5,721 nt of DNA from an uncultured Eubacteriales bacterium (GTDB lineage Bacteria > Bacillota > Clostridia > Lachnospirales > Lachnospiraceae). Below the pieces are notes generated by a model. That model worked only from the letters and a program-made list of their open reading frames with translations, did no database searches and had not been told where the DNA came from. The position numbers were made by a program, and so were the translations under genes. Every line of letters begins with the position of its first letter. The first letter of the stretch is position 1. This document shows, piece after piece, positions 1-5,721 of this stretch. The stretch spans positions 1 through 5,721 of the forward strand of contig ONXW01000105.1 in assembly GCA_900321915.1 (NCBI GenBank), in the 5' to 3' direction.

Positions 1-37
1 ACGCATGTTCAATGACAAGGTCATATATCTTTTCCAT
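1..37 (-). CDS. Start of an unidentified gene, cut by the left window edge
   Basis: Reading leftwards from an ATG at 37-35, the frame stays open to the window edge and encodes MEKIYDLVIEHA. The start lies two bases after the TAG stop of the lipoprotein gene and is preceded by AGGGAG with a five-base spacer, a good Shine-Dalgarno arrangement that lies inside the last codons of the upstream gene. Tight spacing and same strand suggest an operon, with translational coupling likely. Only 12 residues are visible, so no family can be assigned. It could be a chance short frame, but the ribosome binding site placement argues for a real gene. Confidence 0.5.
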   Translation of the reverse strand, partial: MEKIYDLVIEHA

Positions 38-39
38 AC

Positions 40-2250
40 CTACTCCCTGACCAGCTCCACCTCGATGGGCGGAACCTTCGAAGGCTCGTTTGTAGCCGGC
101 TCCCCTTCGGAGTAGAAGCGGATATTGTTAAAGGAAGGATCGTGGTCGGGAAGCTTGTCCTCAACGATAACCCGGAATGTCCGCCTCTCGTATCCTGCCT
201 CCATGAAGATCTCTACATTGCTGCGGTAATATCTCTTTTCGGGAAGCTTTCCCTTAAATTCTCTTCCCTCGTATTCAAAGCTCGCGTCCCCGTTTTCGGA
301 GATGACGAGCTTCGCGGTCCCGTCCTCCGAGGAGAATGTCCCGATATAGTTTTCGACAATCCACCAGGTGTCATCGCCGAAATCAATCTCTTCCCCGGAT
401 TCCGTCTTGAGCGACAGGTCCCTTATAAGCTTATATTCTTTTCCGGCAATCTTGACGGTGTGCTCCGGCACTTCGCCGAGCCCCCCCTCATACTGCGCCG
501 CTCCGAGCGTCACGGGCTCCCCGATCCTGTCCATGTACATCCCGTCCACAAAGAAGCTTGTCTCGTAGCGGGTGGTGAGGCGGACCTTTCTTCCGTCGGT
601 CAGCTCGCAGTCATAGAAGTAATCCCTCGCCCCGGATTTGTACATGTTGTACTCCGGCGACATATAGAAATACAGCTCGCTCTCCCCGTCGACGCTGACA
701 AACCGGAGCACCTCCCCGGCCGGGATTACCGTATCCCCGCTCTCATTCCCGGCATCGTCCAGCGCCTTCGCGCTTATCTCGTGAAGCAGCCTGCAGCCCA
801 CATTGCGGCTGTCGAGCGCCAGCGCGTCGTCGATCAGGGCAAAATGCAGCCAGGTCCTGCCGCGCCCCTGCGCCGGAAGGAAGGCGTAATGGCCGTTCGG
901 GGCGTAGGAGGTGTTCAGGCCGGATACGGGGTCCATGAACTTCCGGGATCTCTCGCGCATATGGGCGCAGTCCGGATTGTAGGGAACTGCCAGGTACAGC
1001 TCATGCAGGAAAGAATCGAAGCACTGGGCGTTCTGGTTCTCGAAGCGGTCGAACCCGCCGTCAGGGCTCGCGAAATTGTATACATATCCCCGGTCCTGGA
1101 CGTCCTCGAGACGGTAGAAATAATACTTGCCCTGGGCGCGGAACACGTAATAATCCGAACCCGCCTCGGCGTATTCCAGCCACCACGGCTTCTCATTCCC
1201 GCCTTCCGCGATGGCGATGCGGTAGGCCTCATTTCCCCCGGAATCTTCGGCCTTTTCCACGCGGATAACCCTTTTGTCATGCGGCAGGGCGTACTCGGTG
1301 TTTTTCTCTATCTGGGCGATAAAGCTCTCCGGGGTCTTTGCCGCAGCCTCCGAAAGCGGCCCGTCCAGCGCCGTATACGGGATGGAGACGTGTACGGCCT
1401 TGTCGTAATAATAACCCTGTTCCTGCAGCTTATCCTCCGGAATCACCCCGCCGTCAAAGTAAAACCGCAGTCCGAGATAATCCGCCGTCCATGCGGGAGT
1501 CTCCTTCCCGCTGCCTTCGTAAAGCCCTTCGCACTCGTACTTGTTCGCGACGGCATTCTCAAGGCGTTCCCCGATGCTGTCGGGATCCTTCAGGAAATCC
1601 GGGAGCGTAAGGAGCTTTCCGCTCTGCGTATCGTATACGGAAGCGCGGAATCGGCAGCTCTCATTCCCCCGGATGTACTCCCCCGGGGCATCACCGATCC
1701 CGGAATCCATCTCCGTCTCCAGGATGCTGAAAAGGGCCTTGTCCGCGCGGGTTACATTCACGATATAAGAGATATTCCGGTAGCGGAACCTGTCCTGCGT
1801 ATCAGGGTCCTGTGCGTCAGACTCTTTCTCCGCGGCCGGAAAACTGTTTTCCGCAAGAAAAGCCGCGGCCCTGGTCTCAACGCTCTCCTTCGCGCGGGCA
1901 TTCGCCTCGGCGAGGGCTTTGGAAAGCGCTTCGGGGACTTCGCCTTCGGCCGAAAGCTCCGTATACCTGCCGTATACCCCTATCCCCTTTTCCGGATCCG
2001 CCGAGGTCATCTCCCTGAGGACGGTTTTCACGGCGTACGGCGCCATTTCCCCGTCCGCATTTCCCAGGGATGTATTTCCCCCCTGTGTCGTGTTTCCCGG
2101 GGCTGTGGTGCCCGGCGCTGTACTGCCCGGCGCCGTGCTCTCCGGGGCTGGGTTCTCCGGGGCTTTCTGCCCGGAGATGCATCCGGCCAGGAGCGCCGCT
2201 GTTACCAGGAGTGTAATCATAACCAGAATCATGTTCTTTTCTCTCTTCAT
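40..2250 (-). CDS. Large lipoprotein with a DUF3298/DUF4163 (RsiV/PdaC-like) region
   Basis: Predicted surface lipoprotein of 736 residues. The N-terminus has a basic stretch (KREK), a hydrophobic core and the lipobox LAGC at residues 21-24, so Cys24 should be lipidated and the protein anchored on the outer face of the membrane. Residues ~30-60 are a low-complexity Ala-Pro-Gly-Thr linker. Residues ~90-310 resemble the DUF4163/DUF3298 arrangement seen in RsiV and PdaC: a 'SVYDTQSGKLLTLPDFLKD' segment at ~204-222, then 'YLGLRFYF' (258-265) and 'VHVSIPYTALDGPL' (286-299). Residues ~310-736 I do not recognise; they are rich in aromatic residues, with a beta-strand-like C-terminal stretch (YIGTFSSEDG at 635-644, then alternating charged and hydrophobic residues). 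The start at 2250 is chosen because it directly precedes the signal peptide and has GTGGAAA upstream. The frame stays open another 25 codons, but these are not signal-like and overlap the predicted promoter. Function is unknown; a ligand-sensing or envelope role is inference. Confidence 0.88.
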   Translation of the reverse strand: MKREKNMILVMITLLVTAALLAGCISGQKAPENPAPESTAPGSTAPGTTAPGNTTQGGNTSLGNADGEMAPYAVKTVLREMTSADPEKGIGVYGRYTELSAEGEVPEALSKALAEANARAKESVETRAAAFLAENSFPAAEKESDAQDPDTQDRFRYRNISYIVNVTRADKALFSILETEMDSGIGDAPGEYIRGNESCRFRASVYDTQSGKLLTLPDFLKDPDSIGERLENAVANKYECEGLYEGSGKETPAWTADYLGLRFYFDGGVIPEDKLQEQGYYYDKAVHVSIPYTALDGPLSEAAAKTPESFIAQIEKNTEYALPHDKRVIRVEKAEDSGGNEAYRIAIAEGGNEKPWWLEYAEAGSDYYVFRAQGKYYFYRLEDVQDRGYVYNFASPDGGFDRFENQNAQCFDSFLHELYLAVPYNPDCAHMRERSRKFMDPVSGLNTSYAPNGHYAFLPAQGRGRTWLHFALIDDALALDSRNVGCRLLHEISAKALDDAGNESGDTVIPAGEVLRFVSVDGESELYFYMSPEYNMYKSGARDYFYDCELTDGRKVRLTTRYETSFFVDGMYMDRIGEPVTLGAAQYEGGLGEVPEHTVKIAGKEYKLIRDLSLKTESGEEIDFGDDTWWIVENYIGTFSSEDGTAKLVISENGDASFEYEGREFKGKLPEKRYYRSNVEIFMEAGYERRTFRVIVEDKLPDHDPSFNNIRFYSEGEPATNEPSKVPPIEVELVRE
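2089..2163 (-). repeat. Five 15-bp tandem units encoding the Ala-Pro-Gly/Glu linker
   Basis: Five consecutive 15-bp units encode APENP, APEST, APGST, APGTT and APGNT, just after the lipidated cysteine. The units differ mainly at the third and at the variable codons. The segment forms the flexible tether between the membrane anchor and the folded domains. Copy number in such repeats can change by replication slippage without breaking the frame. Confidence 0.8.
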
Positions 2251-2291
2251 ATCATTTTCCACTTTTAAACGACTGTGTTTTTGCCTGCTTA

Positions 2292-2319
2292 CTTTTATGT
2301 TAATCATTCTGGCGGTCAA
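2292..2319 (-). promoter_or_regulatory. Probable promoter of the lipoprotein gene
   Basis: On the minus strand, TTGACC (2319-2314) is followed after 16 bases by TAAAAG (2297-2292), a 5/6 and a 4/6 match to the vegetative consensus. The predicted transcript would start near 2285, about 35 bases before the chosen ATG at 2250. The -10 box is weak, so this is a moderate call. Confidence 0.4.
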
Positions 2320-2391
2320 ACGCAACAGATCCTCACTTACTCTCTGTCAATGACCTCAAGCGTATTCACGAGATAAGAGAAACGCCTTTTA

Positions 2392-2421
2392 TTGCAAATC
2401 CCAATCAGGGTATTATATATT
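2392..2421 (+). promoter_or_regulatory. Possible promoter of the secreted repeat protein gene
   Basis: TTGCAA at 2392-2397 is followed by a very AT-rich stretch at 2411-2428. TATATA (2414-2419, spacer 16) or TATATT (2416-2421, spacer 18) could be the -10 box. The AT-rich run stands out against the GC-rich surroundings and lies 30-40 bases before the start codon, but the exact boxes are ambiguous. Confidence 0.4.
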
Positions 2422-2457
2422 TATTATAGCAAACAGCATTACCGGAAAGGAGTTCCC

Positions 2458-3291
2458 ATGAACAGAAAATCAATCATTGCAACCTTTGTACTTGCTGCCG
2501 CGCTGACCATCTTTGCCGATGTGCCTGCTTTCGCGGCTTCTTTCTCGCAGTTCTGGAAACAGACCTCCGACGGAAGCTGGTATATTGAGGACAACCACGG
2601 AAACAGGATCACCAACGCCTGGCTCTGCGACGACGCCGTTCCGGAAAACGGAAAGGACGTGTGGTACCTGCTGGACGGGTGGGGCAACATGATCACGGAC
2701 GGGCTGGTACGGGACGGTACAGGGAATTACTACAGCCTGGAGACGGAACACAACGGCTATTACGGCATGCTCCGGTACCGCAGCGGGAATTACGGCGGGA
2801 TCTGGCTTGACCTGGAAAGCTCCCACGCCGGGTCATTTGCCGCCATCAAGAACGCGGACGGCCTGCAGAAGCTGAACCAGAAGTACGGCCTCCGGGACGT
2901 GTCCAATATCAGCAACAGCAATATCGTCTACACCAGCAGCTTCGGCGCCTATGAGGAAGACTACAGCGGCACCTACCTGTTCCGGAACGGCCAGACCTGG
3001 GAGGGAATGATCGTTCTCTCGAAGATCGATAAAGACCACTACCTGGTGACCAAAGACGAGTACGGGGAGGTCCGGACAGCCCTTATGACCAGGGATTATG
3101 ACTACGACCCCGGGATGAAGGACCAGCTGATCTTCAGGATCAGCAACTGCAGCGACTATTACCACGAGAGCGACATAAATGACGACGGGTACATCACCAT
3201 CTCAGGGGAGGAGCTTTACACCCACGGCCTCTTCTACGAGGGGGACTCCCAGTGGGAGGCTGCCGCCGTCTATGAAAAGGCCTACGGCTGA
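2458..3291 (+). CDS. Secreted protein with wall-binding-like repeats
   Basis: Predicted exported protein of 277 residues. The chosen ATG follows AAAGGAG with a five-base spacer. It opens a classical signal peptide: MNRK, a hydrophobic core (residues 5-20), then AFA-A with likely cleavage after Ala26. The frame is open 22 codons further upstream, but that extension covers the promoter and ribosome binding site. Residues ~37-107 hold two to three degenerate repeats (GSWYIEDNHGNRITNAW, then DVWYLLDGWGNMITDGL, then NYYSLETEHNGYYGMLRY). Their W-Y...D..G...T.GW pattern is like choline/glucan-type cell-wall-binding repeats found in secreted clostridial proteins. Residues ~110-230 are unrecognised. 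Near the C-terminus DINDDGYIT (239-247) resembles an EF-hand or dockerin calcium loop, but position 12 is Gly rather than Asp/Glu. No catalytic domain is evident. The gene diverges from the lipoprotein gene and converges on the kinase-like gene. A wall- or glycan-associated role is inferred from the repeats only. Confidence 0.85.
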   Translation: MNRKSIIATFVLAAALTIFADVPAFAASFSQFWKQTSDGSWYIEDNHGNRITNAWLCDDAVPENGKDVWYLLDGWGNMITDGLVRDGTGNYYSLETEHNGYYGMLRYRSGNYGGIWLDLESSHAGSFAAIKNADGLQKLNQKYGLRDVSNISNSNIVYTSSFGAYEEDYSGTYLFRNGQTWEGMIVLSKIDKDHYLVTKDEYGEVRTALMTRDYDYDPGMKDQLIFRISNCSDYYHESDINDDGYITISGEELYTHGLFYEGDSQWEAAAVYEKAYG

Positions 3292-3342
3292 TTTATGGTT
3301 CATTCCCGGGGTTTCATGAAAAATACCCGGATCCGTTAAAAA

Positions 3343-3385
3343 CTGCCCCCGCGCAGGCATGTTCCGATGTCCTGCATGGGGGCAG
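3343..3385. terminator. Bidirectional rho-independent terminator between convergent genes
   Basis: CTGCCCCC (3343-3350) pairs with GGGGGCAG (3378-3385), and inside a 2x2 internal loop GCAGG (3353-3357) pairs with CCTGC (3371-3375). On the plus strand the stem is followed by CTTTTCG. On the minus strand it is followed by TTTTTAAC, the better U-tract. It lies 51 bases after the stop of the secreted protein gene and 56 bases after the stop of the kinase-like gene, so it fits both. Confidence 0.8.
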
Positions 3386-3441
3386 CTTTTCGTCTGCCGG
3401 CTGCCGTCCTGTGCCGGTATGGTCACCTTGTCCGGGACTGA

Positions 3442-4542
3442 TTATACGGGACTTTTTTCTCTTCCCGGAAACTCTATGCGGAGATCGAACAGGGCCGCCT
3501 GGCCTTCATTGAATACCCGCATCTTGTTAAAGGCGGTTAATACGGTGCTGGTCTCCGCTTCTTTCATGATCGCCCTGATTCCGTCCGCGTCATCATGTAC
3601 AAAGCATTTGTTGATACTGTCCAGCATCTCTTCCGTCTTTTCGGCTTCCAGATTTGCCTCTGACCTGAATATGGTCCCGGGACGGCTCCCGAAGTATTCG
3701 CGGTAGACGTCGATCTTATCCTCATCGAGCAGATAATTCCTGACTTCCCTTCCGAACATCTGCTTCCTGTTCTCCAGCTCCTCCTTGTCTCTCTGCTTCT
3801 CCCGCTTCATGGCGCGGATCTTGGATTTCAGGAAGGACGTGCCCTTGATGAACACCGCGTAATCGTCAAACAGGGAGGGATCATCAAAATAGAGATAGAG
3901 CCAGATTCCCTCGATGATATACTTCTTATCCCTGTGCTGCTTCGCGTAATCCATCGCATACTTTACGAAATCTATAAAGACCCTGTCTTCATATTCTTCC
4001 TTGGGAATGCTGTCCCTCTCCCCGAGGCCGATATAGTATTTCGCCCCTTCCCCGGCAAAAAAGCTGCAGAGGATGTCGGAATAGTCCTTCAGCGCGTCCA
4101 TGGTGAAGTGATCCTTCGTGAGAAGCAGGTCGTCGAGCTCGATGTGGTCGATATCCTCTCCCACAAGGGTCTGGGCCATCATGGATTTTCCGCTTCCCGA
4201 ATGGCCGAGGATAAAGCAGATATTGGTATCCCCCGAATTGAAGCTGTCTTCCCTGTAGTAGAGGTCCGGCTCTGAAACCACGTACTTTTCGTTCTGCTGC
4301 TGCCAGTCTTCAAGGAGGCTGTTCTCCGCTCCCAGTTTATGCTTTACGAGGTAATACATCTCCGGCACGCTGTGGCCCAGGAATTCGTTTGAGTAGTAAT
4401 CAGAGTACCGTCTCTGTCCTCTCGGAAGGACCTTATATTTCACAAAAACCCTGTTGAGATCCCTCTGTGTGGCGATATCCTCGGTGATTACGGCAAGCAG
4501 CGGGTCACGGACCGCCTGTTCCAGGTCAGTATACTTTTCCAT
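3442..4542 (-). CDS. P-loop kinase-like NTPase with a novel N-terminal region
   Basis: Predicted cytoplasmic protein of 366 residues with no signal peptide or membrane segment. A perfect Walker A motif, GHSGSGKS, sits at residues 113-120 after the hydrophobic strand NICFILG. Acidic residues follow in IELDDLLL (134-141), and a second strand, KYIIEGIWLYLYFDD (207-221), with Glu211 resembles the acidic strand of small-molecule kinases. A Lys/Arg-rich helix (KSKIRAMKREKQRDKEE, 239-255) is placed like a LID region. This order suits AAA_17/AAA_18 or uridine/adenylate-kinase-like phosphotransferases. It is unusual that ~110 residues precede the P-loop; they contain LNRVFVKYKVLPRGQRRYSDYY, which I do not recognise. 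The substrate is unknown. Start: ATG at 4542 has AGAAAGGA upstream; a 22-codon extension (to 4608) would overlap the upstream stop and carries no signal. The gene lies 62 bases after the 52-codon gene and is probably transcribed with it. Confidence 0.85.
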   Translation of the reverse strand: MEKYTDLEQAVRDPLLAVITEDIATQRDLNRVFVKYKVLPRGQRRYSDYYSNEFLGHSVPEMYYLVKHKLGAENSLLEDWQQQNEKYVVSEPDLYYREDSFNSGDTNICFILGHSGSGKSMMAQTLVGEDIDHIELDDLLLTKDHFTMDALKDYSDILCSFFAGEGAKYYIGLGERDSIPKEEYEDRVFIDFVKYAMDYAKQHRDKKYIIEGIWLYLYFDDPSLFDDYAVFIKGTSFLKSKIRAMKREKQRDKEELENRKQMFGREVRNYLLDEDKIDVYREYFGSRPGTIFRSEANLEAEKTEEMLDSINKCFVHDDADGIRAIMKEAETSTVLTAFNKMRVFNEGQAALFDLRIEFPGREKSPV

Positions 4543-4604
4543 GGTTTTTTCCTTTCTGTCGGTACATTCAACTTCTTCCACACATCTGTCATAACACAAT
4601 GCCG

Positions 4605-4763
4605 TCACAGTCCGTATAGGCCCGGCTTGCAGAGCACCTCGTGGACGCGGGTGTCCAGGATATCCGCGGAATAGCCGGGCGTGATGACCGCCGCCGCTTT
4701 GGCGATCCCGATGCGGAGCGCCTTCTCCGCGTTCTCTTTCCCGGGATTCTCAAATACAACCAT
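4605..4763 (-). CDS. 52-residue internally deleted pyruvate kinase alpha/beta domain-like protein
   Basis: A complete 52-codon frame (ATG 4763-4761, TGA 4607-4605) with GGAGGGG six bases upstream of the ATG and a consensus promoter. Residues 1-23 begin MVVFENPGKENAEKAL, like the N-terminus of the stand-alone pyruvate kinase alpha/beta-domain family (~185 residues, typically FxKPGxENTEExL). Residues 24-52 contain AAVITPGYS, then ILDTRVHEVLCKP, like the extreme C-terminus of the same family (AxVIxPAHxxxFFDxxxKEIICxP). The two ends abut at an Ala-rich junction (GCG GCG GCG), so about 130-140 central residues are absent without loss of frame. Family motifs are recalled, not searched. The protein cannot form the normal fold and is probably a deletion remnant, though expression signals are intact and a mini-protein role is possible. 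The stop lies 62 bases before the kinase-like gene. Confidence 0.7.
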   Translation of the reverse strand: MVVFENPGKENAEKALRIGIAKAAAVITPGYSADILDTRVHEVLCKPGLYGL

Positions 4764-4794
4764 GTCATCCCCTCCGTTCTGCTAATATAGGTAT

Positions 4795-4823
4795 ATTATA
4801 CAACTTTGGCGCCTCCTTCTCAA
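4795..4823 (-). promoter_or_regulatory. Strong promoter for the 52-codon gene and kinase-like gene
   Basis: On the minus strand TTGAGA (4823-4818), exactly 17 bases, then a perfect TATAAT (4800-4795). Predicted transcription start near 4788, giving a leader of ~25 bases with the GGAGGGG ribosome binding site just before the ATG at 4763. Confidence 0.75.
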
Positions 4824-4830
4824 TCGGAGA

Positions 4831-4848
4831 CGGCGGGATTAACCGCCG
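4831..4848. repeat. Inverted repeat behind the leftward -35 box
   Basis: CGGCGG (4831-4836) and CCGCCG (4843-4848) form a perfect 6-bp palindrome around GATTAA. It lies eight bases upstream of the leftward -35 box and outside both predicted transcripts. It could be a regulator site; no family is recognisable. Confidence 0.5.
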
Positions 4849-4876
4849 GGAAATGTGCTGTTTAGCCCTCCCGGGG

Positions 4877-4915
4877 GCCTCCCGCAGGGCCCGCAGCGGC
4901 GCCTCTGCGGGGGGC
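4877..4915. repeat. Long GC-rich imperfect hairpin behind the rightward -35 box
   Basis: Bases 4877-4889 pair with 4903-4915, 13 pairs including two G-T wobbles, around a 13-base loop. CCCGCAG occurs twice (4881 and 4890), so an alternative 7-bp hairpin (4890-4896 with 4905-4911) is also possible. It ends six bases before the -35 box at 4922. There is no T-run on either side, so it does not look like a terminator. Confidence 0.5.
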
Positions 4916-4921
4916 GCGAAA

Positions 4922-4950
4922 TTGACTCACCCCGGAAATGTAGATATAAT
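4922..4950 (+). promoter_or_regulatory. Strong promoter of the DUF3089 hydrolase gene
   Basis: TTGACT (4922-4927), exactly 17 bases, then a perfect TATAAT (4945-4950). The predicted transcription start is near 4957, giving a leader of ~28 bases. It is divergent from the leftward promoter; the two -35 boxes are 98 bases apart. Confidence 0.8.
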
Positions 4951-4984
4951 AGACGCAATTATATAGAAATACAGGAGCAGAACT

Positions 4985-5721
4985 ATGACAGGATACAGGG
5001 TGACAAACCTGGTCGGCACGCCCACCGATTATTCAGACAGAAACAACTGGGCCCATCTTCCCGAAATCGCGGATAAGGCCGTGGATACGGTTTTTTTCTA
5101 TCCGACAGTATATATCAATCCGCTGCCCGGCGCCCCGGACATCGTGCCGGTGGACAGCAGGGCGCTGCGTGCCGGCGTGAGGAATAATTACGGACAGGCC
5201 CCGAAGCTCTTCGAGGATCTGACCAACCTGTATGAACCCTACTACCGCCAGAGCAACCTCTCGGCACTTTCGAAGCTGAAACCGGAAGAACTCATGCCGT
5301 TCCAGATGCGGGAACAGCGGACAGATATCTACGCGGCGCTGGACTACTTTTTTGAGCATTTTAACCAGGGCCGCCCCTTCATCCTGGCCGGGCACTCCCA
5401 GGGATCCATCATGCTGAAGATCGCCCTCACGGACTATTTCCTGGAGCATTCGGACTATCTGGACAGGATGGTGGCCGCATATGTGGTGGGCTATACCATT
5501 ACCCCAGACGATCTGGCGGCAAACCCGGCGCTTAAATTCGCCGAGGGCGCGGATGATACCGGCGTTATCGTATCCTGGAACACCGAGGGACCGGAAAACA
5601 GACACGAACACAACTGCGTCGTCAAAGAACATGCCCTTGCCATCAACCCCATAAACTGGAAGCGCGATGACACCTATGCGTTCGCCTCGGAGAACCTGGG
5701 GGACTGCCTCCCGCTCTACGA
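4985..5721 (+). CDS. DUF3089-type alpha/beta hydrolase, 3' end outside the window
   Basis: The frame is open from ATG 4985 to the window edge (245 codons seen). AGGAG at 4973-4977 gives a seven-base spacer, and no signal peptide follows, so the product is probably cytoplasmic. The pattern is that of the DUF3089 (PF11288) family of predicted alpha/beta-hydrolases: an early strand VDTVFFYPTVYINP (33-46), 'YEPYYRQ' (83-89), a helix TDIYAALDYFFEHFNQGRPF (113-132), then the nucleophile elbow GHSQGS (136-141) with Ser138 as presumed nucleophile. 'VSWNTEGPE' (196-204) and 'AINPINWKRDD' (219-229) are further typical segments. The catalytic Asp and His are expected at or past the edge and could not be checked. 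The substrate is unknown; ester hydrolysis is inferred from the fold. It has its own promoter, so it is a separate transcription unit from its left neighbours. Confidence 0.85.
   Translation, partial: MTGYRVTNLVGTPTDYSDRNNWAHLPEIADKAVDTVFFYPTVYINPLPGAPDIVPVDSRALRAGVRNNYGQAPKLFEDLTNLYEPYYRQSNLSALSKLKPEELMPFQMREQRTDIYAALDYFFEHFNQGRPFILAGHSQGSIMLKIALTDYFLEHSDYLDRMVAAYVVGYTITPDDLAANPALKFAEGADDTGVIVSWNTEGPENRHEHNCVVKEHALAINPINWKRDDTYAFASENLGDCLPLY

Noticed and set aside
142..2268. A 708-codon open frame on the plus strand, opposite the lipoprotein gene
   Set aside because: It has no ribosome binding site or recognisable domain and its composition is that of a mirror frame of GC-biased codons. The minus-strand frame has a signal peptide, lipobox and DUF3298-like motifs.
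2251..2325. A 25-codon N-terminal extension of the lipoprotein
   Set aside because: It would put charged residues before the signal peptide, has no ribosome binding site, and overlaps the likely promoter.
2392..2457. A 22-codon N-terminal extension of the secreted protein
   Set aside because: It includes the AT-rich promoter and AAAGGAG site; the downstream ATG starts a classical signal peptide.
3306..3330. A small hairpin CCGGG...CCCGG after the secreted protein gene
   Set aside because: Only five pairs with a long AT loop and no T-run; the 3343-3385 hairpin is a far better terminator.
3359..3706. A 115-codon plus-strand frame crossing the terminator and the end of the kinase-like gene
   Set aside because: It starts inside the terminator hairpin and runs opposite a gene with a clear Walker A motif; no ribosome binding site or domain.
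4543..4608. A 22-codon N-terminal extension of the kinase-like protein
   Set aside because: No ribosome binding site precedes it and it overlaps the stop of the 52-codon gene; ATG 4542 has AGAAAGGA upstream.
4855..5076. A 73-codon plus-strand frame over the GC-rich intergenic block
   Set aside because: It starts upstream of the strong promoter, runs through the hairpin and overlaps the hydrolase start in another frame; no ribosome binding site.
5033..5673. Minus-strand frames of 199 and 60 codons opposite the hydrolase
   Set aside because: They are mirror frames of the DUF3089 gene, which has the GHSQGS motif, a ribosome binding site and a consensus promoter.

Overview
The window looks like chromosomal DNA of a moderately GC-rich Gram-positive anaerobe, most likely a Clostridia/Lachnospiraceae-type Bacillota. 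The evidence is purine-rich GGAG-type ribosome binding sites, near-consensus TTGACx-N17-TATAAT promoters, a lipoprotein with a DUF3298-type domain, and a secreted protein with cell-wall-binding-like aromatic/glycine repeats. This assignment is an inference from style; no taxonomic marker gene is present. I see no tRNA, rRNA, CRISPR array, insertion sequence or phage gene.

Layout. Left part (1-2319, minus strand): a 736-residue lipoprotein gene (2250 to 40) with its own probable promoter, followed two bases after its stop by the first 12 codons of another gene that leaves the window. Middle (2392-3291, plus strand): divergent from the lipoprotein, a gene for a 277-residue exported protein. A hairpin at 3343-3385 separates it from the convergent gene to its right and can serve as a bidirectional terminator. 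Right-middle (4823 to 3442, minus strand): a strong promoter reads a 52-codon gene and then a 366-residue P-loop kinase-like protein, ending at the shared terminator. Right end (4922-5721, plus strand): a second strong promoter, divergent from the first, reads a DUF3089-type alpha/beta hydrolase whose gene is cut by the window edge.

The most interesting item is the 52-codon gene at 4763-4605. Its first ~23 residues look like the N-terminus, and its last ~29 residues like the extreme C-terminus, of the ~185-residue stand-alone 'pyruvate kinase alpha/beta domain' family. The middle (roughly 130-140 residues) is missing and the reading frame is kept. A consensus promoter and ribosome binding site are intact, so it is either a very clean in-frame deletion remnant or a miniaturised protein. 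It is probably co-transcribed with the kinase-like gene, which also has no function I can name. The ~100 bp between the two divergent promoters holds two GC-rich inverted repeats that lie outside both predicted transcripts.

The two exported proteins at the left (lipoprotein and wall-repeat protein) point to the cell envelope. The two proteins at the right appear cytoplasmic. Nothing in the sequence ties all of them into one pathway.
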